Source of the DNA: Malus domestica
Lineage: Eukaryota > Streptophyta > Magnoliopsida > Rosales > Rosaceae
Assembly (NCBI RefSeq): GCF_042453785.1
Contig: NC_091673.1
Location: 5,792,501 to 5,856,500 of the forward strand
Length of the DNA stretch: 64,000 nucleotides
Direction of reading: 5' to 3'
In this document: positions 24,226 through 35,729 of the stretch, one piece after another
Layout: the number at the start of each line of letters is the position of its first letter
How positions within the stretch are numbered: the stretch's first letter is position 1
Translations under genes and position numbers: made by a program
The notes under the pieces: generated by a model
Databases searched by the model: none
What the model was told of the DNA's origin: nothing
Seen by the model: the letters and a program-made list of their open reading frames with translations, nothing else

Positions 24226-25663
24226 TTAATCCGTATGAGCCTTCTTCTCGATACTTGACTTACTAAGCACGAGAGCGCCAACGACAATGAGCAGGGCACC
24301 TGCAAACCACTGTCAACAAGCCTTTCCATCAGATATGCAAATGAAATATGTCAAGCAAGGCTAAAGCCACATTTTCTCAATGTTCGTACTATGAACAATT
24401 ATATGCAGGTGTAAAAACAATGTACAAGCAGCCGCAATTCTACGGCCTCTCCCAACAGAGAAATGAAATATTTGGTGAAGAAACTCCGTCGTCGATCACC
24501 ATTCTGTGATTTTACCAGATAAGAAACACTAGCAGCCATATAACCCATGGCGCATTCAATTGTTTTATGTGAAAAGAACCAGTTGTTTTCGATTTCTTCG
24601 TTTACTGAAATAAATTTCGGAATCATTTGATCAATGACCACAGAGTTACAGGCCTACTAGTGAAGGCCAAACATTTCCCACCACTTTTCTGGCCCAAACA
24701 CATACTACTAGGTGGCTTGTTTACTTACATGGCATGAGTACTGGAGTTATTCTGATTCGTCCCCACGTCAAGAAAAACATGGGTATTAGAATTATTCAAA
24801 TTACCGACTTCTCCCTTTTATTTACTAACACGTGAAATAAAAGAAAATTGTGTATTAGTCCATAATCTAATACTTGAAAATCATAAATCATATCAAATAC
24901 GACATGACTAATAGATCTCGTCCTTTTCATGATCAACGACTTCTCATTTTCAAATAAGTAAACATGTGGCATATGACAACAGTGTCATCCATTCATTTTT
25001 TTTTTTTCATTTGCTCCACACATTTGTATTCAGTGAATGCATTACACAAGAAACTTGGCAAGAGTTAATAATTTTGAGCATTTTAGTCACGAAAACAAAG
25101 GATGAGTCTTGACGCAAAGAAAATGTTGTTTTCAAGTTATGGAAACAATTGCAAATAAGGGTAAGATTGCGTAGATAGACGTTGCTCATAAAGGTGTAGG
25201 CTTGGGGTCACCTTTTTTTAGTCAAGAAGTAAATGACTTAAACTTCATTAAGTTAACACAAAACGGAACAGAGACAAAGAATTTCCTTCTCAGATAAGGG
25301 TTCTTGAAACAAAAAGTATCCAGCCAGACCAGAAGTGAGGAAGTTGGTAGCAAAGTTCGTCGCTGTAGCTTGCAGAGACGACAGATTTTTTAAGCTTTGC
25401 ACAAAGCACCCCCACATTGTCACGTTGAATAATATCACGAAACAGTACTTTACAATCTGTGAAAATCCCCAAAAATTAATCACCTGAATTACTAAATCAA
25501 GAGATTCTAGGGGTTTTGAAGATGTAATCCAACGGTCTTAAATTCGTGAAATTGAATATCCGAAAGGCACCTGATTAGTGATGAGCTTCGCCGAAACGGC
25601 GGCGGAAGCGGCGCAGAGCCCGGCAGAGACTGCCCACGCGTAGCCCTTCTTGCTAGCCTCCAT
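24226..25663 (-). CDS. TMEM42-like EamA/DMT small membrane protein
   Basis: Three exons are proposed: 25663-25571, 25456-25286 and 24309-24226, all phase 0, giving 115 residues. The order is MEASKKGYAWAVSAGLCAAS, a helix around IVKYCFVILFNVTMWGCFV, then TATNFATNFLTSGLAGYFLF, and a last helix WFAGALLIVVGALVLS ending in a basic tail. Four hydrophobic segments with small residues and the (P)LS-K-W-AG block match half-size EamA/drug-metabolite-transporter proteins annotated as transmembrane protein 42. The substrate is unknown. The splice donor after exon 2 is not canonical: the expected boundary after the Lys codon at 25286 is followed by GAAATT rather than GT. Reading on gives ten more codons and a stop at 25253. 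A GT donor 21 bases later would keep frame but add seven residues. Confidence 0.75.
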
Positions 25664-26637
25664 CGAACCCCCAAAGCTTCCAATTTTTCAAAGGAAGAAG
25701 GAATTGGGTCGAGATGATTTGAGTATGTACTGGGAACGATGTCGTTTTGCCTTCTAGTTATACAACTCGGCCGAGTTTTTCCTAGTCACGACTCGTTCAC
25801 AAATCCAAGGAATATGGTTATATACAATTAGTATTATGAAATTAGGGGCTAGATTGGAAATGTATTTCTAATAAATGAAAGTGTTTTTAAATTAAATATT
25901 TTTGAATTTGAAAAGCACTTAAAATATTATTGGGATGTCATTAAGAATAGCGCGTTGCGCGTGGAAATTTCTTTTTTGACATGATAACATGCAAATTGGC
26001 ATTTCATTGATCCTTGGTAGGCCTGAGGTCATTTACAAGTTATATTGTAGGTCTGTCAACAGAAGTTATCAGCTTCCAAGTGAGCATGTCGACTGATGTC
26101 AATACTCAATAACTTTTGACCGAGCATGATGACATATGCTAACATATGGCGAGTGAGCCTAACGAAAGAGCCCATAGCAATGCATACAAAGGTATGGGGC
26201 TAGCAGCTATTCTTATCAATGCCTACAAAGGTAACTCGTCGATCAGTTATAGAGCAACTTTCAAGAGCATTTTAGATTTTCAAACGGCAACACCCAACTC
26301 ATCCGTAAGGAATTCTAAGCGGAACGAGCTGACCTACCTTGTTTCAAAATGGATTTGCCCCTGAGTGCAAACCAAAATATGCCTCAGTATTCTTTTTTGT
26401 TTTGGTAAACTAGAAAAAAAAATTGAGTAAAATTGGAGTTCTTCCCACATTTAACGGAGGGGTTCCACCCAGCACCAACCACATTGATCAGTGATAGTAA
26501 CTACTGGAGCCACCGAGCTATATAATTGCTGTTCTGCACAGGTTTTAAATTCTGCAGGCCCGTATATAATTGAAAGGATTCTGAAAAGCTACATTCCCAC
26601 AGTTAGTGCATTGGTCCCACTCAAGTCATGAATGAGG
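25664..26637. other. Intergenic DNA; partial MITE-like fragment near 25850-25960
   Basis: The first part is the presumed promoter of the TMEM42-like gene. The phrase ggggctagattggaaatg... gtgtttttaaa... gaaaagcacttaaa at about 25853-25925 resembles half of the GGGCTCGTTTG MITE family. No gene is supported to 26637. Confidence 0.35.
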
Positions 26638-26834
26638 GACCAGGATTCTCTTCTGAGCTAAGGATAAGGATCTTCCTCATCAATTGGTGCGGGCCATTGG
26701 ATGAAAATCAAACGGCTACAAACAAGAGGGTCCCTTTAAAGTTATAATAATTGTAGCCGTTGGATTTTCATCCAACGGCCCACATCCCTTGATGAGGAGG
26801 ATCCTCATCCTTAGCTCAGGAGAGGATCCTTGTC
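26638..26834. mobile_element. Mutator-like MITE, 197 bp
   Basis: Nearly the whole element folds into a hairpin. The left arm GACCAGGATTCTCTTCTGAG matches the inverted right arm GACAAGGATCCTCTCCTGAG, and the GCCGTTTG/GCCGTTGGAT blocks near the centre also pair. It is flanked by an 11-bp near-duplication, CATGAATGAGG (26627-26637) and CATGAACGAGG (26835-26845). It is non-coding. Confidence 0.75.
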
Positions 26835-26845
26835 CATGAACGAGG

Positions 26846-27561
26846 GTATCCAATGCGCTACACGCAATTGATAGAAGGGAGATTCTCCCATGCAATCCAT
26901 ACTTAATTTTACCGGTATCATTGTACTCAATTAAAAAAATAGGCATCTTTATTAAAGAAAAAGACTCGTCACGTATTCGAAAGAGGCACTAATCGTTCAA
27001 AATTAACAATCAACATTTTCTACTCGGCTGCACCATTTTCTAATTACCAATCTGTCTACATACAGTGCATCGTTCCATTGTTCCATTGACGATAGTCATT
27101 GACATTAGTTGAATATGATAAATTGTTAAAAACTCTTATTAAGGGGAGATGAAAGATTTGAAACTATTAAAATAATTTAGAAAAGTGCAGTTTCAAACCC
27201 AGAACGCATGGGCAGAAATCACACCCTATCCACTTGTGTGCAGAACTTGCAAAATAAACTCTTTGCAAGTACATAAAAACGCACTGGCGCCAAAAAATGT
27301 TCGATGGAAATTAATACAACTTTATTCATTAGATTAATTACAGCTTGTAATCTTTGGTAAGAAAAATCAAATACAAATTGGAAATTGCCACATAGTCCTA
27401 ATTCTTTAAAATGACACAGAATTAATCAAACTGTTTGCTTTTGTAGTTTGATCTGTCTATGAACATTTTTATTTTTTCAACTCACAATTAATCTTCTTTT
27501 TTTCAAATAAAATACAAAGGAAGAGGAAACATAGTATACAAATTTAAATACCTTCATTTTA
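26846..27561. other. Intergenic DNA and GLOX 3' flank
   Basis: AT-rich, with no supported gene. The last 100 bp or so are probably 3' UTR of the GLOX gene. Confidence 0.4.
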
Positions 27562-29163
27562 TCACATAATTTGGACCCAGATGGCAGCACTTGGAATTTT
27601 TTGATGAACCACATACAGAAGATAATATCCTGAAGGTGCAAGATTACCGGAAGCCGGCGTAGTCACCTGAACTTGGTAGGCCGTTGTTCCTACCTTTTTA
27701 ACGTTCTCCGCCGCAAGAACTAGCAGCCTCTGATTCATTGAGAACGAATGTGAATTAAATGAGGGCGCCACCATCGACACTGACACTGATTTTGTTGCTA
27801 GGTTTCCCTTCACCGAAAACTGAATGGATAGTTTCTTTCCGTAGTTGATCTTAGCTTGTGATATGGGCGCAACAATTTGCGGACGCAAGTTATTGTATTT
27901 AGCGTCCAAATAATCAGGACTAAATGCCTCTAATCGCAATTCAGTTGGGAAAAGCACGTTGGTGAACTCGTATTTGTCATGAGGGTTACTACCTCCAACT
28001 AGTACCCTACCATCGCGTAACAATATCGCGGTGGAATGGTACATCCGCGGTATGGTGGTAGGGTTTTGTTGTTCAAACCGTGATCCAATTGCGTTGTCAG
28101 GTCGGTACACAACCGGGTTGAGAACCGGATTGCGCCCTATTTCCCAACCTGCAGCTCCTGATGATGCACCGTTGATGAGTAGAACAGTGCCATCTGGAAG
28201 CAATAACATGTCACCCATGACTCTAGCTTGAGGCATAGTCTCCATAACCCACTGGGGTTTCGGGTTGTTTATTTTGATCCGAGCGCACGTGTTTAGAGCT
28301 TCCACAAAAGTACCCTGATTTGCCTTGACAAAAGACCCCTTTGGAGCTCCGCCGCAAACCAAAACCTCAGCCTCAACAGACGGAGCCGCCAAGTTTTTTA
28401 ACGGCAGCAACACGGCTGAACCTGTGCTAGGGAAACACCTTGGGTCGCCGCCCGGTATTTGTGGATAGGTTTTGACGACATTGTTCTTTGCATAATCGAA
28501 TAGAATAGCTCGATTATTCGCAAAGATAAATAAATTCCCATCCACGTTGAGGAAAACAAAAGGGTAAAGATTGTTTTCCTCGCCGGCGTCATCGGTCTGC
28601 ACAAGGAAGGGCAAGCTGTAGACTTTGCTCGAAGACCCGGTCTTTGGATAAAGCTCGTAGTTGAATTGCTGCCTACCGCCGATGATGATCTGCCGTCCAT
28701 TGGGCAAAATATGATCGGTAGCGTACCAACGGCGAGCGCCTAAGCCATTCTCAAACTCCTTCCAATCACAACCCGTGCAGGGCTCGAAAACCCTAACGTT
28801 GCGCTCTCCGTCGCCGTTACCCCCAGTTTGGATTAAGCGTCCACTGGGGGCTACAGCTCCGGAAGAGCACCAAACGTCGGATAAAACAGTGAGAGCGCGG
28901 ACTGTGTTAGTTTTGACATCATACTCGGCTGAGTGGGCGGTGCAGTCGTTTCTAACGCATTCTCCGTTGGGTAAGGACAGGTTAGATTTGCCGAAATCTG
29001 TGCGGTCGAACATGACGACGCGGTCATTGCGCAGGAGCTGCATGTGCATGGCGGAAATGCCAACGGTTTGTTGCAAGAGCTGCCATTTGCCACCAGCGGC
29101 GTGGGTAAGAGAGAAATGAATTAAGAAGAGGATTAAGGAAAGAATGAGACAAATTGACTTCAT
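27562..29163 (-). CDS. Aldehyde oxidase GLOX-like (radical copper oxidase)
   Basis: This is an uninterrupted 533-codon frame, the usual length for plant glyoxal oxidase-like proteins. A signal peptide (about residues 1-23, MKSICLILSLILFLIHFSLT) predicts secretion. The kelch-type GLOX domain follows, with the DVWCSSGAVAPSGRLIQTGG segment whose Cys is expected to form the Tyr-Cys cofactor. Copper-ligand regions are visible at PRMYHSTAILLRDGRVLVGG and, in the C-terminal DUF1929 domain, at NSHSFSMNQRLLVL and YYLLYVVHQKIPS. These enzymes oxidise aldehydes and release hydrogen peroxide in the apoplast. Relatives act in pollen, anther and cell-wall processes. The absence of introns fits many family members. 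A TATA-like box lies 75 bp upstream. Confidence 0.93.
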   Translation of the reverse strand: MKSICLILSLILFLIHFSLTHAAGGKWQLLQQTVGISAMHMQLLRNDRVVMFDRTDFGKSNLSLPNGECVRNDCTAHSAEYDVKTNTVRALTVLSDVWCSSGAVAPSGRLIQTGGNGDGERNVRVFEPCTGCDWKEFENGLGARRWYATDHILPNGRQIIIGGRQQFNYELYPKTGSSSKVYSLPFLVQTDDAGEENNLYPFVFLNVDGNLFIFANNRAILFDYAKNNVVKTYPQIPGGDPRCFPSTGSAVLLPLKNLAAPSVEAEVLVCGGAPKGSFVKANQGTFVEALNTCARIKINNPKPQWVMETMPQARVMGDMLLLPDGTVLLINGASSGAAGWEIGRNPVLNPVVYRPDNAIGSRFEQQNPTTIPRMYHSTAILLRDGRVLVGGSNPHDKYEFTNVLFPTELRLEAFSPDYLDAKYNNLRPQIVAPISQAKINYGKKLSIQFSVKGNLATKSVSVSMVAPSFNSHSFSMNQRLLVLAAENVKKVGTTAYQVQVTTPASGNLAPSGYYLLYVVHQKIPSAAIWVQIM

Positions 29164-29237
29164 TTTTTCTGTTTTTGAATCTCTTAATTTGTGCTTTAGC
29201 CCTGTGGGTTTGTCTCAACTCTCAACCTGCGCAGCTC

Positions 29238-29245
29238 TTTAAATA
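29238..29245 (-). promoter_or_regulatory. TATA-like box of the GLOX gene
   Basis: TATTTAAA on the minus strand, 75 bp upstream of the GLOX ATG, is at a plausible distance for a promoter with a short leader. It is motif match only. Confidence 0.45.
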
Positions 29246-30133
29246 CACGTACCATATGTATATTAGAAACGCTTGGGACCGACAGCAGGTGCCCGGTAAG
29301 TGAGAGGGACTGTAACTGTTGAGTTGGAGAACAATTCAATCTAATTAATCTGAGTTTACACAGTAGGATCCTGGATAAGCATGCTAGAGTTTAGGTGTGT
29401 GCTTTGAATCCTTCTTCTTTTTTTTTTTTTTTCTTTTTTTTTTTTTGTTACTGGTTTAGTCTTTCGTTGGTTGATGAATTTATTTCGTCTTTTTATTATA
29501 CATATGTTTGGTAAATGTGGAAATATTCATTTTTTAATGTATATTTTGGTTGTTGTAATATTCTTTTTTAAGAGACAGAAGTTTGGGACAAAAATCTAAA
29601 TCTTAATTTACTCATGAAGAGTGAACACTGTTTTTTCAATTCTAATTTCAACCTTTTTCATTTTGAACTTTTTTAGCTCGATGATGTCATTTTGGTTTGC
29701 ATGAGGAATTTTTGTGTAGGAGAGATGGATTGTAGAGGGCAAACTTTGGCGCAACGAAAATGTTGCTATTTTGCGACCTAAAAGTCACTGATTCGAGTTG
29801 TAAAAACAGTCTCTTTACAAATGCAAGAATAAGACTGCGTACCATAGACATTTTCTCTCCCTCTGATTCTCGCAAAGTGGAAAATTTTATTAGCTTGGGG
29901 TTGCCTTTTATAGTGATGGATCGTATATTTGGCAGCTGCAGTTATTTAATGAAAAAGAGCAAGAATCTTCCGTCTGATTGAAGATTTAAGTTTTTGCTTG
30001 CAGGAGGTGAAATTCATTCATATTAATTTCACATTGTTGCATGAGCTATGTCATTGTTTAGCTAATTTGCAATATCTATAGATAATTATGCAGTTTCAAG
30101 CGAGATTAAATCTTATAATATCATGCAGGATGT
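29246..30133. other. Intergenic DNA with T-rich tract
   Basis: A long T-rich run lies at 29418-29446. The short frames at 29687-29981 on both strands have no family match and are treated as chance. Confidence 0.4.
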
Positions 30134-31560
30134 TCACCTCCAAGATTTAGTCTGTACTTCCTCTTAAAAGTCCAATGAAGTCAACGTTTCCTTTGAGCAA
30201 CAACACTCAAGCCTAATTCTACCAAGTGAAGTCGGCTGTATAATTTTAGAACGTTACTATGATCTTTCCAATGAGTTATTGAGTTATTTTGCCGTCTTCT
30301 TCTTCATGTGAAACTACTTTTGTACATGATGAGTTTGTACAAATTAAGTTCACATTGGATCCAAGTTCTAACTAGACTTAGGTTCACCTGATGAACATTT
30401 TAGACTTTTGCATTCCTGATTCTATCTCGTTGTATTTATCTCTCATCACGTGATGAGCAAGAAATTAAAACCGTAAGGAGGAAGAATCACCTCCAAGATT
30501 TAGTCTGTACTTCCTCTTAAAAGTCCAATAAAGTCAACGTTTACTTTGAGCAACAACACTCAAGCCTTATTCCACCAAGTGAAGTCGACTGTATAATTTT
30601 AGAATGTTACTGTGATTTTTCCAAGGAGTTATTGAGTTATTTTGCCGTCTTCTTCTTCATGTGAAACTACTTTTGTACATGAGTTTGTACAAATTAAGTT
30701 CACATTGGATCCAAGTTCTAACTAGACTTAGGTTCACCTGATGAACATTTTAGACTTTTGCATTCCTGATTCTATCTCGTTGTATTTATCTCTCATCACG
30801 TGATGAGCAAGAAATTAAAATTAAAACCGTAAGGAGGAAGAATCACCTCCAAGATTTAGTCTGTACTTCCTCTTAAAAGTCCAATAAAGTCAACGTTTAC
30901 TTTGAACAACAACACTCAAGCCTTATTCCACCAAGTGAAGTCGGCTGTATAATTTTAAAATGTTACTGTGATTTTTCCAAGGAGTTATTGAGTTATTTTG
31001 CCGTCTTCTTCTTCATGTGAAACTACTTTTGTACATGAGTTTGTACAAATTAAGTTCACATTGGATCCAAGTTCTAACTAGACTTAGGTTCACTTGATGA
31101 ACATTTTAGACTTTTGCATTCCTGATTCTATCTCGTTGTATTTATCTCTCATCACGTGATGAGTAACAAAATTAAAACCGTAAGGCAGATTCTTCCTCCA
31201 TAGTCCTTACGAGATGAGAAACTGTGTTTAACGGATCAACTTTGGGATCACGGATTGGTGATAGTTTTGGTTGAAGGACGACCAAGTTTTTAAGAACAAG
31301 ATGCCAAAGAAAATGCTCCATTAATAGCGACCCTAATAAGCCTATAGGATGTCGTGGTTATCCCTAACTTTTGTTCGTGGAGTTTGCATGGGAATATATC
31401 CAGAATTCCAAACCATTGAACAGTTCCACTTAGATATAATTAAATTATTTCTTGATGTGAAGCTTCCCATAATTTCCACTGGATAAAAAGATTGAAATTG
31501 TCTTTTATTAAGTTTAGATCTAGCTCGTGTCAATTCATGAATTGATGAGGAGTGGTAGCA
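30134..31560. repeat. Tandem triplication (353-356 bp unit) in a dispersed duplication
   Basis: The phrase tcacctccaagatttagtctg starts at 30134, 30487 and 30843, giving units of 353 and 356 bp; the third runs to about 31180. Its right continuation (31180-31560) matches 23600-23981. Each unit contains the 16-bp palindrome CTCATCACGTGATGAG (30442-30457, 30792-30807, 31148-31163). Units differ by few substitutions, so the tandem expansion is recent relative to the split from the 23.4-kb copy. Confidence 0.85.
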
Positions 31561-34438
31561 GTCGGCTACAACCTTTCATGGTTCTGACCTTCCTTCCCCA
31601 AGAGATCGTTTGAAATATCAAATATTTTAAAATTTTAACCGTAAGATTTTTAGTAAAAAACATAACAATTAAAATATAACTGCCAAAATTCAAGGTATTT
31701 TATATTTTGAGAAATGCTAAAAATTTTCTCTTAAAAGTGAGAATCTTCATGAACATTCTATCACCTTACAGTTTAACGTTAATTCTCGTGTTAATATTAT
31801 AAAACATTGTTCCAAAAATGAGGGGATAGAGAGTCCCACTTGTGATGAGAGATTTTCAGTGTGCAGTGAACACGGTCCGGTACACTACATGTAACAATAT
31901 AATCAGTAAGACACTTGAAAGAAAATATCTAAAGCGATTATATTATTATACTTGATATATCGAACCGTGTTTCAGACACTAATAAATTTACGACTTATGA
32001 AAGAATTCCCACACCATTAAAAACATAGCAACATGGGAAAAAGTTGTATTCCCAAGCCCCCATAAAAGGCCCCATCTTTACCTTCTTTTCCCTAACCCCA
32101 AAAACATTATATAAATAGATTACGTAATCAACTTTACAAAAGAAAAGAGAAAAGAGAAATAGCTGTAATAAACAAGAAAAGCTTACTCATCAGCCATGTA
32201 AAATGGGAGGGATGGCAATTGATTCTCATGTAACGGAGTGTCCTATCTCCCATGACTCCACCACCAAGTAGAATTGACTCATCATGGTTTGAAGAAGAAT
32301 GATTGCTAAGATTTGCTTAGTTAAATTCACACCATAATTCTATAATCATCTCCTCTAGAGAGATTCTTAAGTCCTAAATCCACATCATAATCCTATAATC
32401 ATTCTTAAGTTCGATCGCATATTTAGGGCACCAGACACAAGTGAGTGGGTTGTGGCCCAAAATACATGGGATAAGGTGGTTTGTGAGTAGGGTCAGACGA
32501 TAAACGAGTGCACTTAAAAGTTTATTCTTTTATGAATTATAATTAAAATTGTAAGTGTAATTACGTGTATATCTTTTTATGCCTATTTCTCTTCTTGGTG
32601 ATAAAAAGATATAAATCCGATTACTATTAAATTTCTCCCAACTCTCCGTTGGTTGGGAGATAATGGAATGAATGAAACAGTCTTTGTCCTTAAAAGCTGT
32701 AGCCCGAGCGGTGGCTATCAGAAACAGTGGCATAAGCATCATTCGTCATAATTCCAATCTTTTGCTAAAGCCTGAAGGAAACTTCACACTAGTCTGTCGG
32801 CAACACGTAATTCTGAGAATGGTCACCTTCAGCTTGACCTTCGGCACACAAATTTGCATTTTAGATAGTAAATCAATCTTACTATGTAGATGTAGGCCCA
32901 TCAATTCCCTCCAAACACCTATAAGAGCATTCATTAGGAATTTAAATTTTCTCCGGATTTCTATTCCGAAATCAACAGACCTGAAAATTCGGATTACTCA
33001 ATTAAAATTTAGCGGCCCCCGTTAGCCCATCCCCTAGGAGCCCCTTCCCTTCATGTTCAAGCTCATCCATACCTCGTCCCGTCTCATATGGAATAGCAAT
33101 TGGCTCGTGTTTTCTTTTTTTTTTTTTTTTTTTAAATACTTGGCTCTTCATTTGTAAAGAATATTCGTTTGTGTCGACAAATTACGTGTCCTTTCTTTCC
33201 CTTGTGTTGGAATATGACCCATCCCCGTATTTGTTGTTTACCTAGTCCATAAACCCAAAATTGGAATGGAGTGCCCACAATTTTAAGCCCAAAATAAGAA
33301 TGGAGTATTTATTTGGTTAATTTGTTCTATCCACGACGTTGGATTCTTCCGTCGAATCGAATCGAATCGAGATATCTGAAAAGTCGACCCTCAAAAGTAG
33401 CAACGCTAAATTTTTTTAGACTCAACTAAACGACCAAATCCCACAAGCCAGTTTGACATCCAGCTATAAACCTTTTACATATTCAACTTTGGTACACTCC
33501 TCACCACCTCAACCCTATTTCAACAGGATTTTCTAGTACGCTTCGGGGTATTCTATATTTCGGGGGTTTTAGATGTTAGATCTTTGGTTAAAGATACAAT
33601 GGTCAAAATCCAACGTTTAAAAATCTACGAGTATAGAATATCCGTATCACTAACACCACAAGAGATGAAGCATAGATTGACAAGAGTTTTCCCACTTTAA
33701 TTTGAACAAAAGTGCTGTTTGACTAACACCAAAGAAGAATATAATTAACAAACAGAACCACTAAACCAAAATGCAAATTTTACATCAATCTAGAACAGAG
33801 AAGAAGTTCAACCTGCCCTTGGGAATAGACTAAATTGCCTTCTTTCTTTCTTTCCTGTCAAATCACTTTGGTTTGGTTTTTTTTTCATTTTTTCTAGTTA
33901 AATTTATACCACACTTTGCTATTCTTGAAGTTGTGTGGAAAAGCCATAATGTAGAAAGGTATTCTGGTTAGACTGCGGCATGCGGTTATCTTTATTTCAA
34001 CAGAACATAAAAACCAAATAATCCAAACTCATTCTAGTTTTCTAAGTCCTATCAGATTACTTGTTCGGTTGTTCCTATTTGTAACAATCATGAGATATGC
34101 ACAATCACATAGAAAGTTCCCAAACATTCAATAGGTATAAGTGTAACAATGTTGGTATAGAACTCAATGTGAGCACAACAAACTGTCTCAAACTCAAATG
34201 AACAGCACTAGAAAACACAGAAGATGAGCTTATTGTTGGAAAGACCAAAGACTAGCAACAGATCTAATGATATGCAAGAATTTAGATTGATTCTTTGATT
34301 CATGCGTTCAACTGTGTCAAGAGAACAAATAACAAGTTCCCTGAAGAGAAGGCCAAGTATACAAACATACCCATCATGAGTTATCCCTCGAGGGAAAAGT
34401 CTTTTCCTATCAGGCAATCAGGTGCAAACGTGAAACCA
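31561..34438. other. Gene-free DNA
   Basis: No gene is supported. The segment 31850-31980 resembles 12205-12300 (possible MITE remnant). A frame at 32672-33025 (+) and its shadow at 32746-32934 (-) show no motif. A T-run lies at 33114-33134. The stretch next to 34438 is 3' flank of the LSM12 gene. Confidence 0.4.
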
Positions 34439-35729
34439 TCATTGACCACCACCACGAGTTTGCAACCTCCTCCTCTCCAGCTCAAGCTAAAACAAAAATC
34501 AAATATATTAGCAAAGGAACACAGTGTGCTCGTGCCTATGTTTCCCTTACGAAAAATAAATCTAAAGTGGTATTTTTCAAGTATCTTACCACTTTCTTCA
34601 CCCGCTCATTGGCAGCAGGAGTTCCTCCACTGACAGACTCGGGAGTATATGGACTGCTTACACGGACCTCATTCATCACAACTATGACAGTCTTGTCCCA
34701 GCGCACTGGAAGCCTGATCATCACCATCATCAATGGCACTCAGTGATCATCATCATCATCAACGGCACTCAGTCCACAAAATGTAAATTTCCAAACTTGT
34801 AAAATATAAACTTCCTACCAAACCAAGGACTGATCTACATTGCAACTAATGCTAAAATATTACAATTTGCATCCGTTCTCATGCAAGACTCATAATCATT
34901 CAAACGTTCTCTAAACAAATGAAAATGACATAAAAATGATCATCCTCAGACGTCCTGACCGAAAACCTCATAAATTCCTAATCTTTAAGCTACTCAAAAG
35001 TCCAATTCTTATTAGAAACTCCAATACAATCAGCTTCATGCAACAACATTTACACACTACAGTCAAATGGGTTATTTTGGCTGATATCATGATGCAGAAA
35101 CAGCAATCCTCATAATTTTAGTTGCAACTTAAATCAGCAAGAACTGAGTAAAAACAACTCACGTCTTAGACAAGGCATCGAAAATGTTCTGCGCCTGGCC
35201 AGTGACCCCAACGCCGATCCTCTCCGACTCTGCCTCCGCTTGTCTGCAACCCAACACAAAACCCAACACTTCAGCGATCATCACTCAAAGACATTTCCCA
35301 ATTGGGTCATCAAATCAATTACCTAATCGCCAATTCCTCCCTGGCTCGCAGACTATTGAGATCAAGGAAACACTTTTTGATATCAAGTGGGTCTTCCGCC
35401 TGACCCAAGTACGACAGCTCCTTTATATAGTTCGCCTTCAGCAGCCGTATGTTCCGCCGCGCGCCGCCTTTCGAACCCTCTTTTGATCCCAAAAGTTAAA
35501 GAAAAATTGCAAGAAAGATCACATTTTTTCTAGGGTTTTAAGAAAAATTGAAACGAAATTACTGACTGAATTGATAAATTGCGAACGGTGAAAGGATATG
35601 AATGACGACGATGTTGGAGGGGCGATCGAAGGTGATGACTTGGCCTTGGAAGTCGTCGCTTAGCGTGGTCTTGACGGAGACCAAGCACCCGATGGCCAAC
35701 TTCTCCGTGACGCTGCCATCCATGGCCAT
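34439..35729 (-). CDS. LSM12: LSM12 homologue (Sm-like domain plus AD domain)
   Basis: Five exons are proposed: 35729-35600, 35479-35323, 35243-35163, 34713-34590 and 34486-34439, giving about 179 residues. The N-terminal Sm-like part reads AIGCLVSVKTTLSDDFQGQV, ITFDRPSNIVVI, then RRNIRLLKANYIKELSYLG. The AD (anticodon-binding-like) domain follows with LAIRQAEAESERIGVGVTG, QNIFDALSKTLPVRWDKT and SGGTPAANERVKKVLELERR. LSM12-type proteins bind RNA and work with ataxin-2-like factors in mRNA regulation; the plant role is little studied. Introns 2-4 are GT/AG. Intron 1 has an ATATCCTTT donor and a U12 branch-site match, so the first base of exon 2 is uncertain by up to three bases. Of two adjacent in-frame ATGs the first is used. 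Confidence 0.88.
35480..35599 (-). other. U12-type (AT-AG or AT-AC class) intron 1 of LSM12
   Basis: On the minus strand the intron begins with ATATCCTTTC, an exact match to the minor-spliceosome AT-class donor ATATCCTTT. A branch-site-like TTCTTTAAC (35503-35495; consensus TTCCTTAAC) lies about 15 bases before the first in-frame AG (35481-35480). No GT donor in the right frame gives a sensible Sm domain. An alternative AC acceptor at the branch site itself would also keep frame but leave no room for branching. Confidence 0.7.

Noticed and set aside
28031-29119. Plus- and minus-strand frames over the GLOX gene
   Set aside because: Shadows of the GLOX coding sequence in other frames.
30134-31180. 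CRISPR-like array
   Set aside because: Three 353-bp units without short spacers in a plant nuclear sequence; an ordinary tandem duplication.
32672-33025. 117-codon plus-strand frame
   Set aside because: No recognisable motif and an equally open opposite frame.
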